Below are positions 56,432 through 64,000 of a DNA stretch of 64,000 bases, piece by piece. The DNA comes from Paraburkholderia acidicola (GTDB lineage: Bacteria > Pseudomonadota > Gammaproteobacteria > Burkholderiales > Burkholderiaceae): contig NZ_MTZV01000002.1 in assembly GCF_002362315.1 (NCBI RefSeq), forward strand, positions 496,001-560,000. The letters run 5' to 3'. Made by a program: the position numbers and the translations under genes. The stretch's first letter is position 1. The number at the start of each line of letters is the position of its first letter. The notes beneath the pieces were generated by a model. It ran no database searches. It saw nothing but the letters and a program-made list of their open reading frames with translations, and was not told the origin of the DNA.

Positions 56432-57049
56432 ATGCCAGATTCCCCTGAACGCCCGCCCCGCCTGATTCTGGCGTCGAGTTCCCGCTATCGTCGCGAGCTG
56501 CTCGAACGCCTGCGGGTCCCGTTCGACGTCGTCGTCCCTGCCATCGACGAAACCCCTTTAGCCGGCGAATCTCCCGCCGCAACCGCGCTGCGGCTCGCCG
56601 AGGCGAAGGCACGCGCAGTCGCAGCCGGTCTCGACGGACGACAGGCCGCGCTCGTCATCGGCTCAGATCAGGTCGCGACCTACGACGATCGTCAGATCGG
56701 CAAGCCCGGCTCGCACGCCAACGCGCTCGCCCAGTTGCAGGCCATGCGTGGCCGCGAAGTGCTGTTCCATAGCGCGCTGTGCCTGTTCGACAGCCGTAGC
56801 GACAGCGCCCAAACGCTCGATGTCGTCACGCGCGTGCAGTTCCGGAATCTGCCAGACGCCGCGCTCGACGCCTATCTGCACGCCGAAACCCCGTACGATG
56901 TCGCGGGTAGCGCCAAATCCGAGGGGCTCGGCATCGCGCTGCTCGACGCCATCGAATCCGACGATCCGACGGCGCTCGTCGGCCTGCCGCTGATCGCGCT
57001 GACGCGCATGCTGCTGGCGGCCAGCTATCCACTGCTGGGGGCGCAATGA
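56432..57049 (+). CDS. Maf-like nucleotide pyrophosphatase (YceF type)
   Basis: This 205-residue Maf/HAM1-fold protein hydrolyses non-canonical NTPs; the YceF subgroup prefers m7GTP. LILASSSRYRRELLERL (residues 10-26), IDETPLAGE and VIGSDQVA (about 76) are the Maf motifs. It overlaps the next gene in ATGA (57046-57049). It is divergent from yceD. Confidence 0.9.
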   Translation: MPDSPERPPRLILASSSRYRRELLERLRVPFDVVVPAIDETPLAGESPAATALRLAEAKARAVAAGLDGRQAALVIGSDQVATYDDRQIGKPGSHANALAQLQAMRGREVLFHSALCLFDSRSDSAQTLDVVTRVQFRNLPDAALDAYLHAETPYDVAGSAKSEGLGIALLDAIESDDPTALVGLPLIALTRMLLAASYPLLGAQ

Positions 57050-57765
57050 GCGGCACGCTTTATCTGATCCCCAATACGCTCGGCGAGGGTGACGCCGAAG
57101 CACTTGCAGCCGTCCTGCCCGCGCCGGTACGCGATCGGGCCGCAGCGCTCGGCTATTACATCGGCGAGAACGCCAAGACGACTCGCGCGTTTCTGAAAAA
57201 AATCGGCACTGAGCGCCCGATCCAGGAGATCGAGATCCGGGAACTCAACGTGAATACGCCTGCGGGAGAGATCGATCGTTTGCTCGCGCCGATACTCGCG
57301 GGCGCGGACGCAGGTCTCGTTTCCGAAGCGGGTTGTCCTGCCGTGGCCGATCCCGGTGCGCTGCTGGTGCGCCGCGCGCATGATCGCGGCGTCAAGGTCG
57401 TGCCGTTCGTCGGTCCGAGTTCGATCCTGCTGGCGTTGATGGCGTCGGGCCTGAATGGCCAGAGTTTTGCGTTTCACGGCTATCTGCCAGTGGATGCCGC
57501 CGAGCGCGCAAAACGTCTGCGCGATCTCGAACAGCAGTCGCGCAAGGCCCAGCAGACGCAGATTTTCATCGAGACGCCGTATCGCAACCGGGCCCTGCTC
57601 GATACGTTGCTCGCGAGCTGTGCGCCGTCGACGCGCGTCTGCGTCGCCGTCGATCTGACGCTTGCAAGCGAAACGATTGTGAGCCGCGCGGTCAGCGACT
57701 GGAAGAAAGCGCCGGCGCTCGATCTACACAAGCGGCCGGCGATTTTCCTGCTTCTGGCGGTATAA
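57046..57765 (+). CDS. Tetrapyrrole-methylase family protein (RsmI-like SAM-dependent methyltransferase)
   Basis: This 239-residue protein has the TP-methylase SAM fold: LYLIPNTLGEGD near the N-terminus, ADAGLVSEAGCPAVADPGA (about 85-103) and VVPFVGPSSILLALMASGL (about 120-138). It is related to 16S rRNA 2'-O-methyltransferase RsmI but shorter (RsmI about 285), so it is probably a paralogue. It is translationally coupled with the maf gene by a 4-nt overlap. Confidence 0.8.
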   Translation: MSGTLYLIPNTLGEGDAEALAAVLPAPVRDRAAALGYYIGENAKTTRAFLKKIGTERPIQEIEIRELNVNTPAGEIDRLLAPILAGADAGLVSEAGCPAVADPGALLVRRAHDRGVKVVPFVGPSSILLALMASGLNGQSFAFHGYLPVDAAERAKRLRDLEQQSRKAQQTQIFIETPYRNRALLDTLLASCAPSTRVCVAVDLTLASETIVSRAVSDWKKAPALDLHKRPAIFLLLAV

Positions 57766-57771
57766 AAAGAG

Positions 57772-57795
57772 GCGCTGGCCGGGTCCGGTCAGCGC
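57772..57795. terminator. Hairpin between the RsmI-like gene and sppA
   Basis: Arms GCGCTGGCC / GGTCAGCGC pair with one G-U around a 6-nt loop, 6 nt past the upstream stop and between convergent genes. Confidence 0.5.
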
Positions 57796-57810
57796 AGATT
57801 CAACTCAGAA

Positions 57811-58815
57811 TCAGCGCAGATTCAGCTTGCCGCCGAGCACCATCGCGTGCATGGCGGCACTACCGACTGCCGCGCCGAACTTGCGTGCGACCCGGTCGGT
57901 GAAACTATCCTTCACGGTGTAGTCGACGATATCCGGCGCCTTGATGATTTCTCGCGCAACGAAGTCGGTACTGCCGAAACCGTCAGCCAGCCCCAGTTCG
58001 ACGCTTTTCTCGCCGGTCCAGAAGAGGCCCGAGAACGTGTCCGGCGTTTCATGCAGCCGCTTGCCGCGACCTTGACGGACCGCATCGATGAACTGCTGGT
58101 GAATCTGGTCGAGCATTTCCTGCGCGTGCGCGTCCATCTTCGGCGTATCGGGCGAGAACGGATCGAAAAAGCCCTTGTTTTCACCGGATGTCCGCAGCCG
58201 CCGCTGGATGCCGAGCTTATCCATCAGACCGGTAAAGCCGAAGCCGTCCATCAGCACGCCGATCGAACCGACGATGCTCGCCTTGTCGACATAGATCTTG
58301 TCGGCGGCGGCCGCGACGTAGTAGCCACCCGATGCGCACATATCGCCGACCGTCACGTAGAGCGGAATGGACGGATATTTGTGACGCAACCGCTGGATCT
58401 CGCTATTGATGATGCCCGCCTGCACCGGGCTGCCGCCCGGGCTGTTGATGGCGAGCACGACGCCCGCGGTACCCGCGTCGTCGAAGGCGCTATCGAGCGC
58501 GGAATTGATGTCGTCGGCGTTGGCGTTCGTGCTGGACGAAATCTCGCCGTCGAGCGAGACAAGCGCCGTATGCCGGCCGGTCGACGTGACCTTGTCGCCC
58601 GAAAAATCGAAGATCCCCCACGCCAGCAGCAGCACGATGCCGAGCGCGACAAAGCGAAAGAAGATTTTCCAGCGCCGTGCCGCGCGTTGCTCGCTGATCG
58701 CGGCGAGCGCGATGCGCTCGAGCGCCGCGCGTTCCCAGCCGGGCTCGGAGGTGGCGCCCGGTTGACGGCTCGGGTCGGACGATTGATTGGAACCAGGAGT
58801 GAGATTGTCGGACAT
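57811..58815 (-). CDS. sppA: Signal peptide peptidase SppA/SohB (S49 family)
   Basis: This 334-residue single-domain membrane protease cleaves residual signal peptides. It has a single membrane anchor at about 52-70, then the S49 domain with INSPGGSP (about 123-130), the nucleophile Ser162 in GDMCASGGYY and a catalytic-dyad Lys downstream. The first 30 residues are Ser/Pro-rich. It follows the Rieske gene by 23 nt on the same strand. Confidence 0.9.
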   Translation of the reverse strand: MSDNLTPGSNQSSDPSRQPGATSEPGWERAALERIALAAISEQRAARRWKIFFRFVALGIVLLLAWGIFDFSGDKVTSTGRHTALVSLDGEISSSTNANADDINSALDSAFDDAGTAGVVLAINSPGGSPVQAGIINSEIQRLRHKYPSIPLYVTVGDMCASGGYYVAAAADKIYVDKASIVGSIGVLMDGFGFTGLMDKLGIQRRLRTSGENKGFFDPFSPDTPKMDAHAQEMLDQIHQQFIDAVRQGRGKRLHETPDTFSGLFWTGEKSVELGLADGFGSTDFVAREIIKAPDIVDYTVKDSFTDRVARKFGAAVGSAAMHAMVLGGKLNLR

Positions 58816-58838
58816 GCGTCGCAGAGGAAGTCAGGATT

Positions 58839-59258
58839 TCAGGGGGTTGCCGGGCGCAGATCGCCGTCGGGCAGCCAGAACACCGCGGGGCCTTCCGGCG
58901 TGTCGCGCTCGTCGACCTGGACCGCGCGCAGCCGGCCGCCGCGGCACGGACCGCCGACGCACTTTCCGGTGTCCGGCTGATAAATCGCTCCGTGCGTAGC
59001 GCACATCAAGTATAAACCGGACGATTCGAAGAACTGGCCCTCGACCCAGTCGAGCTCCATCGGCACGTGGGCGCAGCGATTCAGGTAACCGTACGCGCGA
59101 CCGTCGTAGCGTACGAAGAACACGACCGCTTCGCCGCCGGCATAGGTCGCGGCGCGCCGCACCCCGGCTCCGCCATCGACGAGTTCTGCAGCAGCGCAGA
59201 TACGCACCGGCTCAGCCTGCGCAGCTGGATCGTTCGTACGGGTCACGTCGGCATTCAT
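58839..59258 (-). CDS. Rieske [2Fe-2S] protein
   Basis: This 139-residue ferredoxin-like protein has the Rieske ligands RCAHVPME and LMCATHGAIY (Cys-x-His ... Cys-x2-His) about residues 62-87. It has no signal peptide, so it is cytoplasmic. It overlaps the upstream Gph-like gene by 4 nt and precedes sppA. Function unknown; it may be a small electron carrier. Confidence 0.85.
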   Translation of the reverse strand: MNADVTRTNDPAAQAEPVRICAAAELVDGGAGVRRAATYAGGEAVVFFVRYDGRAYGYLNRCAHVPMELDWVEGQFFESSGLYLMCATHGAIYQPDTGKCVGGPCRGGRLRAVQVDERDTPEGPAVFWLPDGDLRPATP

Positions 59259-59914
59259 GCGTGATCGTGCAACCAGACGGACAGCGACGCCACGTCGGGC
59301 GCGAGGAACTTCGGTTCGAGAGCGACCAGCGTCGCGGCCGGATGTGCGCCGTAGGTGACGCCGATACCGGCAACGCCAGCATTGATCGCCATCTGCAGAT
59401 CGTGCGTCGTATCGCCGACCATCACGGTTCTGGCCGGATCCTGACCGAGTTCGCGTGTCAGTTCGTGCAGCATCGCCGGATGCGGTTTCGAGAAGGTTTC
59501 GTCAGCGCAGCGCGTCCCGTCGAAAAGGCTCGTCAGACGCACCTGGTCAAGCGCGCGGTTCAACCCGACGCGACTCTTGCCGGTCGCCACGGCGAGCAGG
59601 TAGCCCTCGTCGCGCAGACCTTGCAGCATCGCAGGCACGCCGTCGAAAAGCTCGGTGGTCTGATCTTTCACGAGATAGTGAAAACGGTAGCGCTCGGCGA
59701 GACGCGGGTAGTCCGCCGGATCGAGCGTCGGCGCGGCGATTTGCAGCGCGTCGCGCAAGCCCAGGCCGATCACGAAGCTGGCGGCTTCATCGGCAGGCAC
59801 CGGCAGGCCGAGATCGCGGCACGCGGACTGGATGCTGCGCGTGATGTGGGCGGTCGAGTCCATCAGGGTACCGTCCCAGTCGAAGACGATCAGGTCAAAT
59901 TGCTGTCGAGCCAT
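59255..59914 (-). CDS. HAD-family phosphatase (Gph-like)
   Basis: This 219-residue HAD hydrolase has nucleophile motif FDWDGTLMDS (residues 10-19), motif II ATGKS, motif III Lys in SKPHP and motif IV VGDTTHDLQMA. It resembles phosphoglycolate phosphatase but the exact substrate is uncertain. It follows rluC by 79 nt and is coupled to the Rieske gene by ATGA. Confidence 0.85.
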   Translation of the reverse strand: MARQQFDLIVFDWDGTLMDSTAHITRSIQSACRDLGLPVPADEAASFVIGLGLRDALQIAAPTLDPADYPRLAERYRFHYLVKDQTTELFDGVPAMLQGLRDEGYLLAVATGKSRVGLNRALDQVRLTSLFDGTRCADETFSKPHPAMLHELTRELGQDPARTVMVGDTTHDLQMAINAGVAGIGVTYGAHPAATLVALEPKFLAPDVASLSVWLHDHA

Positions 59915-59993
59915 GCAGGTTTCGTCTCGCTTTCAGGAAGTGGGATGGGAACGACGGATCGACGCCCCGCCGGGCTGGCGGCATGCAGCACGA

Positions 59994-61022
59994 TCATCGA
60001 CCGCCGCCGCTTGCATCGCTTTGGTCACGCAATGCGCGCAACTGATCGACGAAACGCCGGCAATCGGCCGGCAGCGGCGCCTCGACCTGCAGCGTCGCAC
60101 CGGTAGCCGGGTGCGTGAGCTTGAGCCGGTAAGCGTGCAGAAACATCCGCTTCAGGCCGGGACGCGCATCGGCACGCGCAAGCGCCTTGTTCAGCGCGAA
60201 ATCACCATATTTCGCGTCGCCGAGGATCGGCAGCCCGAGATGCGCCAGATGCACGCGGATCTGATGCGTACGGCCAGTCTTCAGTTCCGCTTCGAGCAGC
60301 ACGTAGCCGGAGCCGGGCCACTGATCGACCAGATTGAACACCGTATGTGACGGCAAGCCGTCCGGTTGCACCCGCACCCGTCGCTCGCCGTCCGGCAGCA
60401 GGTACTTGTGCAGCGGCTCCTTGACGATGCGCCGGCGGCCCCAGTCGCTCGCCCATTCGCCCTGAACGCACGCATAGTACCGTTTGTCCATGCGGTTCTC
60501 GCGAATCTGCTCGTGCAGCGCCACCAGCGCCGAGCGCTTCTTGGCGAGCATCAGCACACCCGAGGTCTCCCGATCGAGCCGATGCACCAGTTCGAGGAAT
60601 CGGGCCTGCGGATGCGCCTGCCGCAACTGCTCGATCACGCCGAACGCCACTCCGCTGCCACCATGCACGGCGACGCCCGACGGCTTGTCGATCACCAGCA
60701 GGTGATCGTCCTCGAACAGGATCGGAAAGTGGGCGGCGGGCACGTTCGACGACGCGACCGGGTCTTCCGGCTGGGCCACGCGGATGGGCGGCACGCGCAC
60801 GATATCGCCGGAAACCAGCCGGTATTGGGCATCGATTCTGCCCTTATTGACCCGCACCTCGCCGCTGCGCAGGATTCTGTAAATATGGCTTTTGGGCACA
60901 CCTTTACAGACTTTTAACAGGAAATTGTCGATGCGCTGGCCGGCCGTATCCTCGTCGATTTCGAGCATCGAGACCTGGTCACCTGCGACCGATTTCTGGG
61001 AAATTTTGCCTAACTCTTTCAT
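59994..61022 (-). CDS. rluC: 23S rRNA pseudouridine(955/2504/2580) synthase
   Basis: This 342-residue synthase has an N-terminal S4 RNA-binding domain (RIDNFLLKVCKGVPKSHIYRILRSGEVRVNKGR) and the catalytic Asp in HRLDRETSGVLML (about 165). The ATG at 61022 is preferred to the one at 61064 because it sits after a TATATT and begins the family-like sequence; the TATATT is so close that the true start might be one of the following Met codons. It is divergent from rne, the same neighbourhood as E. coli rluC-rne. Confidence 0.9.
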   Translation of the reverse strand: MKELGKISQKSVAGDQVSMLEIDEDTAGQRIDNFLLKVCKGVPKSHIYRILRSGEVRVNKGRIDAQYRLVSGDIVRVPPIRVAQPEDPVASSNVPAAHFPILFEDDHLLVIDKPSGVAVHGGSGVAFGVIEQLRQAHPQARFLELVHRLDRETSGVLMLAKKRSALVALHEQIRENRMDKRYYACVQGEWASDWGRRRIVKEPLHKYLLPDGERRVRVQPDGLPSHTVFNLVDQWPGSGYVLLEAELKTGRTHQIRVHLAHLGLPILGDAKYGDFALNKALARADARPGLKRMFLHAYRLKLTHPATGATLQVEAPLPADCRRFVDQLRALRDQSDASGGGR

Positions 61023-61753
61023 TCTGAATATAATTTGCCCAGCAGTCTGCAGTGGCCGGCGCATCGCCGGTAGCCGGACAGACTGCGCAGGTGCAAGCGT
61101 TAAAGGCGTATTTTACTTGTGCCGGGGCGGGTTGCTCACCCTGAAATTGAGATGCAACAAGTTGCACGCACGGAACCCAATGCCAGGCAGGGACGGCGCC
61201 CACAGGCGCGTTCGGTCAGGACCGGCTCCGACGGTAACGGAACTTTGGTAAAAAAGAATTTAACTGGCGGGCGTCGTCGGCGGGCAGCGGAAGCTGCCGC
61301 GGGACGAGGCGGCCAGTGGCGAAAATACGGCGTGCGCCCGTAGCGTTTCGCGAATGAATGCGAAACATGGCGTCGTCAAAATGAGGCGAGACACCCAGGT
61401 GGGAAGTCGGGCGTTTTGTGCAACCTTCCCGCACGCGGCATAGCCGCGGTCTTCGTGGCTCCGGTTTTGCGCCCAGTTGGCGCGCCGGCAGACGCAGAAG
61501 GCGCGAACGGCAGGCTGCCCGACAACCGCGGCGTGTTGTGCCGTTATTTGAAGCCGTATTCGCATGTGCCCTGCGGCACCGCGTCCATTTTCAGCCGGAC
61601 GGGGCCCTCTCAGGCAATTCTCCCGCCAACGTTCCAGCTCCAGCGTGCCCGTGACAACACAATAAGGTGCGGCGCGCCGCCGCCCTCACCGTTGCTGCGA
61701 CTGACAACCGCAGCGCATCGGTGGGCCGGCGCAAGCCGCTCTGGAGCCGTTCA
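61023..61753. other. 731-bp divergent region: rluC promoter and long rne leader
   Basis: This contains a minus-strand TATATT adjacent to rluC and a palindrome TGCAAC-AA-GTTGCA (61153-61166). A perfect 7-bp hairpin GTTTCGC/GCGAAAC with loop GAATGAAT lies at 61345-61366. No gene is evident. In E. coli the long 5' UTR of rne mediates autoregulation by RNase E, and a similar long leader is possible here; the plus-strand promoter was not located. Confidence 0.45.
61345..61366 (+). promoter_or_regulatory. Stem-loop in the rne leader
   Basis: Perfect arms GTTTCGC (61345-61351) and GCGAAAC (61360-61366) with an 8-nt loop lie about 390 nt before the rne ATG. A candidate structure for RNase E feedback, by analogy with the E. 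coli rne leader. Confidence 0.35.
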
Positions 61754-64000
61754 ATGAAACGCATGCTGTTTAATGCGACGCAGCAGGAAGAACTGCGCGT
61801 CGCCATCGTCGATGGGCAAAAACTCATCGATATCGACATCGAAACCGCCGGCCGCGAACAGCGCAAAGGCAATATTTACAAGGGCGTCATCACCCGCATC
61901 GAGCCATCGCTCGAAGCCTGTTTCGTCAACTACGGCGAAGACCGGCACGGCTTCCTGCCGTTCAAGGAAGTCGCCCGCCAGTACTTCCGCGACGGTGTCG
62001 AAATGCGCTCTGCGCGCATCCAGGACGCACTGCGCGAAGGCCAGGAACTCATCGTCCAGGTCGAAAAGGAAGAGCGCGGCAACAAGGGCGCAGCCCTCAC
62101 CACCTTCATTTCGCTGGCCGGACGCTACCTCGTCCTGATGCCGAACAACCCGCGCGGCGGCGGTGTATCGCGCCGGATCGAAGGCGACGACCGCCAGGAA
62201 CTGCGCGAAACCATGGCGCAGCTGGAACTGCCGGAAGGCATGAGCATCATCGCCCGCACGGCCGGCATCGGTCGTAGTGCGGAAGAGCTGCAGTGGGACC
62301 TGAACTACCTGATGCAACTGTGGCGCGCCATCGAAGCCGCGTCGCAAAGCGGTTCGAACGGTCAGCCGATGCTGATTTACCTCGAATCGAGCCTCGTGAT
62401 CCGCGCGATTCGCGACTACTTCCAGCCGGATATCGGCGAAATCCTGATCGACACGACCGAAATCCATGACCAGGCACGCGCCTTCATGGATATCGTGATG
62501 CCGGACAATGTCAGCAAGGTGAAGCGGTATCACGACGATGTGCCGCTCTTCTCGCGCTTCCAGATCGAACATCAGATCGAAACCGCCTATTCCCGCACGG
62601 TGCCGCTGCCGTCGGGTGGCGCGATCGTGATCGACCACACCGAAGCGCTCGTCGCGATCGACGTGAACTCGGCACGCGCCACCAAGGGCGCCGACATCGA
62701 GGAAACAGCCGCGCGCACGAACCTCGAAGCCGCCGACGAAGTCGCCCGCCAGTTGCGTCTGCGCGACCTGGGCGGCCTGATCGTGATCGACTTCATCGAT
62801 ATGGAATCGGCGAAGAGCCAGCGCGACGTCGAGCAACGCCTGAAAGACGCGCTCAAGCACGATCGTGCGCGCGTCCAGATGGGCAAGATCTCGCGCTTCG
62901 GCCTGATGGAACTGTCGCGCCAGCGGCTACGCCCGGCGCTGTCCGAGGGCAGCCATGTGACCTGCCCGCGCTGTAACGGCACGGGCCACATCCGCGATAC
63001 CGAATCGTCCGCGCTGCAAGTGCTGCGGATCATTCAGGAAGAAGCAATGAAGGAAAACACCGCGGCGATCCACTGCCAGGTGCCGGTCGAAGTGACCGCC
63101 TTCCTGCTGAACGAAAAGCGCGCGGAAATCAACAAGATCGAATCGCGCTTCAAGGTCAACGTCGTGTTGATCCCGAACAAGCATCTCGATACGCCGCACT
63201 ACAAGCTCGAGCGCCTGCGTCACGACGACACGCGCCTCGACGAGCCGCGTGCTTCGTGGAAGATGGCCGAAGAAGCGGCGCACGAACTGGAGTCGGAAAC
63301 CGGCTACAGCAAGCGCACCGAGGAAGTAAAGCCCAAGCAGGAAGCCGTGGTAAAGGGCATCACGCCGGAAAAACCGGCGCCGAGCGCTGCGGCCAGGCCG
63401 GCAGCGGCTGCACCGACGCCGGCACCGGTCGCGGTGACACCGGCTGCAGGCGGTTTCATCGGCTGGTTGAAGAATCTGTTCGGCGTGCAGCCGGCTGCGC
63501 CGGCTCCGGCCCCCGCACCGGCCGAAAAGCCGACGCGTCCGGCCCGCGAACAGCGCACCGAACGCGGTGAACGCAGTGGCGAGCGCAATCGCAACCGTCG
63601 TGGCGGCGCAGGTCCGCGCGGCGAAAACGCTACCGGTAACCGTCCGGGACAGCAGCCGCAACGCCAGGAGCGTGAACCGCGCGAAGGCCGTGAGCCACGC
63701 GAACCGCGTGAAAGCCGCGAGCCGCGCGAAGCACGTGGCGGTCGCGATCAGCGTGAGGGCCGTGAAGGTCGTGAAGGCCGTGGCGAGCGCACCGAGCGTG
63801 GTCAGGATCGCACCGAACGCGTCGAAGCTACCGAAGCCGCCCCGCGCGCTGAGCGTGGTGACCGTCAGGAACGTGGCGATCGGCAACCGCGCGGCGAGCG
63901 TGGTGAGCGCCGCAAGCAGCAGCCCGAAGCCGTAGAAGCACAAACCCAGGACGAAACCCTGAACGCCGCCGCTCTTGCTGCGGCTCAATCGGCGCCCGGC
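61754..64000 (+). CDS. rne: Ribonuclease E, C-terminus beyond window
   Basis: This endoribonuclease starts most mRNA decay and matures rRNA and tRNA. Visible are 749 residues: an N-terminal S1/RNase-H-like part ([21 protein letters not shown]), the 5'-sensor and catalytic DNase-I-like region with [11 protein letters not shown] and [10 protein letters not shown] (about residues 303-345), and the Zn-link CPRCNGTG (about 404). An amphipathic helix [12 protein letters not shown] (about 566-577) matches the position of the E. coli membrane-targeting helix, then an Arg/Glu/Gly-rich repeat tract (about 600-730). GGAG precedes the ATG by 7 nt. The scaffold C-terminus is cut off at 64000. Confidence 0.97.
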   Translation, partial: MKRMLFNATQQEELRVAIVDGQKLIDIDIETAGREQRKGNIYKGVITRIEPSLEACFVNYGEDRHGFLPFKEVARQYFRDGVEMRSARIQDALREGQELIVQVEKEERGNKGAALTTFISLAGRYLVLMPNNPRGGGVSRRIEGDDRQELRETMAQLELPEGMSIIARTAGIGRSAEELQWDLNYLMQLWRAIEAASQSGSNGQPMLIYLESSLVIRAIRDYFQPDIGEILIDTTEIHDQARAFMDIVMPDNVSKVKRYHDDVPLFSRFQIEHQIETAYSRTVPLPSGGAIVIDHTEALVAIDVNSARATKGADIEETAARTNLEAADEVARQLRLRDLGGLIVIDFIDMESAKSQRDVEQRLKDALKHDRARVQMGKISRFGLMELSRQRLRPALSEGSHVTCPRCNGTGHIRDTESSALQVLRIIQEEAMKENTAAIHCQVPVEVTAFLLNEKRAEINKIESRFKVNVVLIPNKHLDTPHYKLERLRHDDTRLDEPRASWKMAEEAAHELESETGYSKRTEEVKPKQEAVVKGITPEKPAPSAAARPAAAAPTPAPVAVTPAAGGFIGWLKNLFGVQPAAPAPAPAPAEKPTRPAREQRTERGERSGERNRNRRGGAGPRGENATGNRPGQQPQRQEREPREGREPREPRESREPREARGGRDQREGREGREGRGERTERGQDRTERVEATEAAPRAERGDRQERGDRQPRGERGERRKQQPEAVEAQTQDETLNAAALAAAQSAPG

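Noticed and set aside
63690..63930. Tandem DNA repeats at the right edge
   Set aside because: The repeats encode the Arg/Glu/Gly-rich tract of RNase E and stay in frame, so they are treated as coding.

Overview
The window is high-GC DNA with the gene order of a Burkholderiaceae chromosome (Burkholderia, Paraburkholderia, Caballeronia or a relative). The main evidence is the earP/efp pair, whose EF-P carries Arg32, and a long minus-strand run from yceD-rpmF-plsX-fabHDG-acpP-fabF through rpoE-mucABD to lepA-lepB-rnc-era-recO-pdxJ-acpS-nagZ. No insertion sequence, prophage or CRISPR array was seen. Both edges cut a gene: a uronate dehydrogenase at the left and RNase E at the right.

Positions 1-11.8 kb are accessory and form a hexuronate/aldarate catabolic locus. 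It holds uronate dehydrogenase, an HpcH/HpaI aldolase, a LacI-type regulator, two different glucarate-dehydratase-family enzymes, tartronate semialdehyde reductase, 5-dehydro-4-deoxyglucarate dehydratase, 2-oxoglutarate semialdehyde dehydrogenase, a FadR-type regulator and an aldarate MFS permease. Two routes from 5-keto-4-deoxyglucarate are encoded together: aldol cleavage to pyruvate and tartronate semialdehyde, and dehydration/oxidation to 2-oxoglutarate. Each half has its own regulator, and candidate operators can be read in both regulator-proximal regions.

Positions 11.9-28.3 kb are a mosaic of small units: two membrane proteins, a GT4 glycosyltransferase, an ABC exporter behind a palindrome-bearing promoter, otsBA for trehalose, a Sco1/PCuAC/CtaG copper-delivery cassette, an ElaA acetyltransferase, a Pseudomonas/Mycobacterium-like DapD, DUF2501 and glycine-zipper envelope proteins, a LysR regulator divergent from an OXA-type beta-lactamase with an altered KTG motif, and a TetR regulator.

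Positions 28.3-34.1 kb hold tRNA-Cys and two identical tRNA-Gly genes downstream of uvrC-pgsA, then earP and efp. At 34.4-35.8 kb is an NtrC-type response regulator whose AAA+ motifs are degraded; a sigma-54-like promoter lies upstream of it.

From 35.9 to 56.2 kb almost everything reads leftward: fatty-acid synthesis, the sigma-E envelope-stress operon, signal peptidase, LepA, RNase III, Era, RecO, PdxJ, AcpS and NagZ. Hairpin/T-run terminators sit inside this run (after rpmF, acpP, the glutaredoxin gene and lepB). Rightward from 56.4 kb come maf and an RsmI-like methylase. Leftward again are sppA, a Rieske protein, a Gph-like phosphatase and rluC, which is divergent from rne across a 0.73 kb leader.
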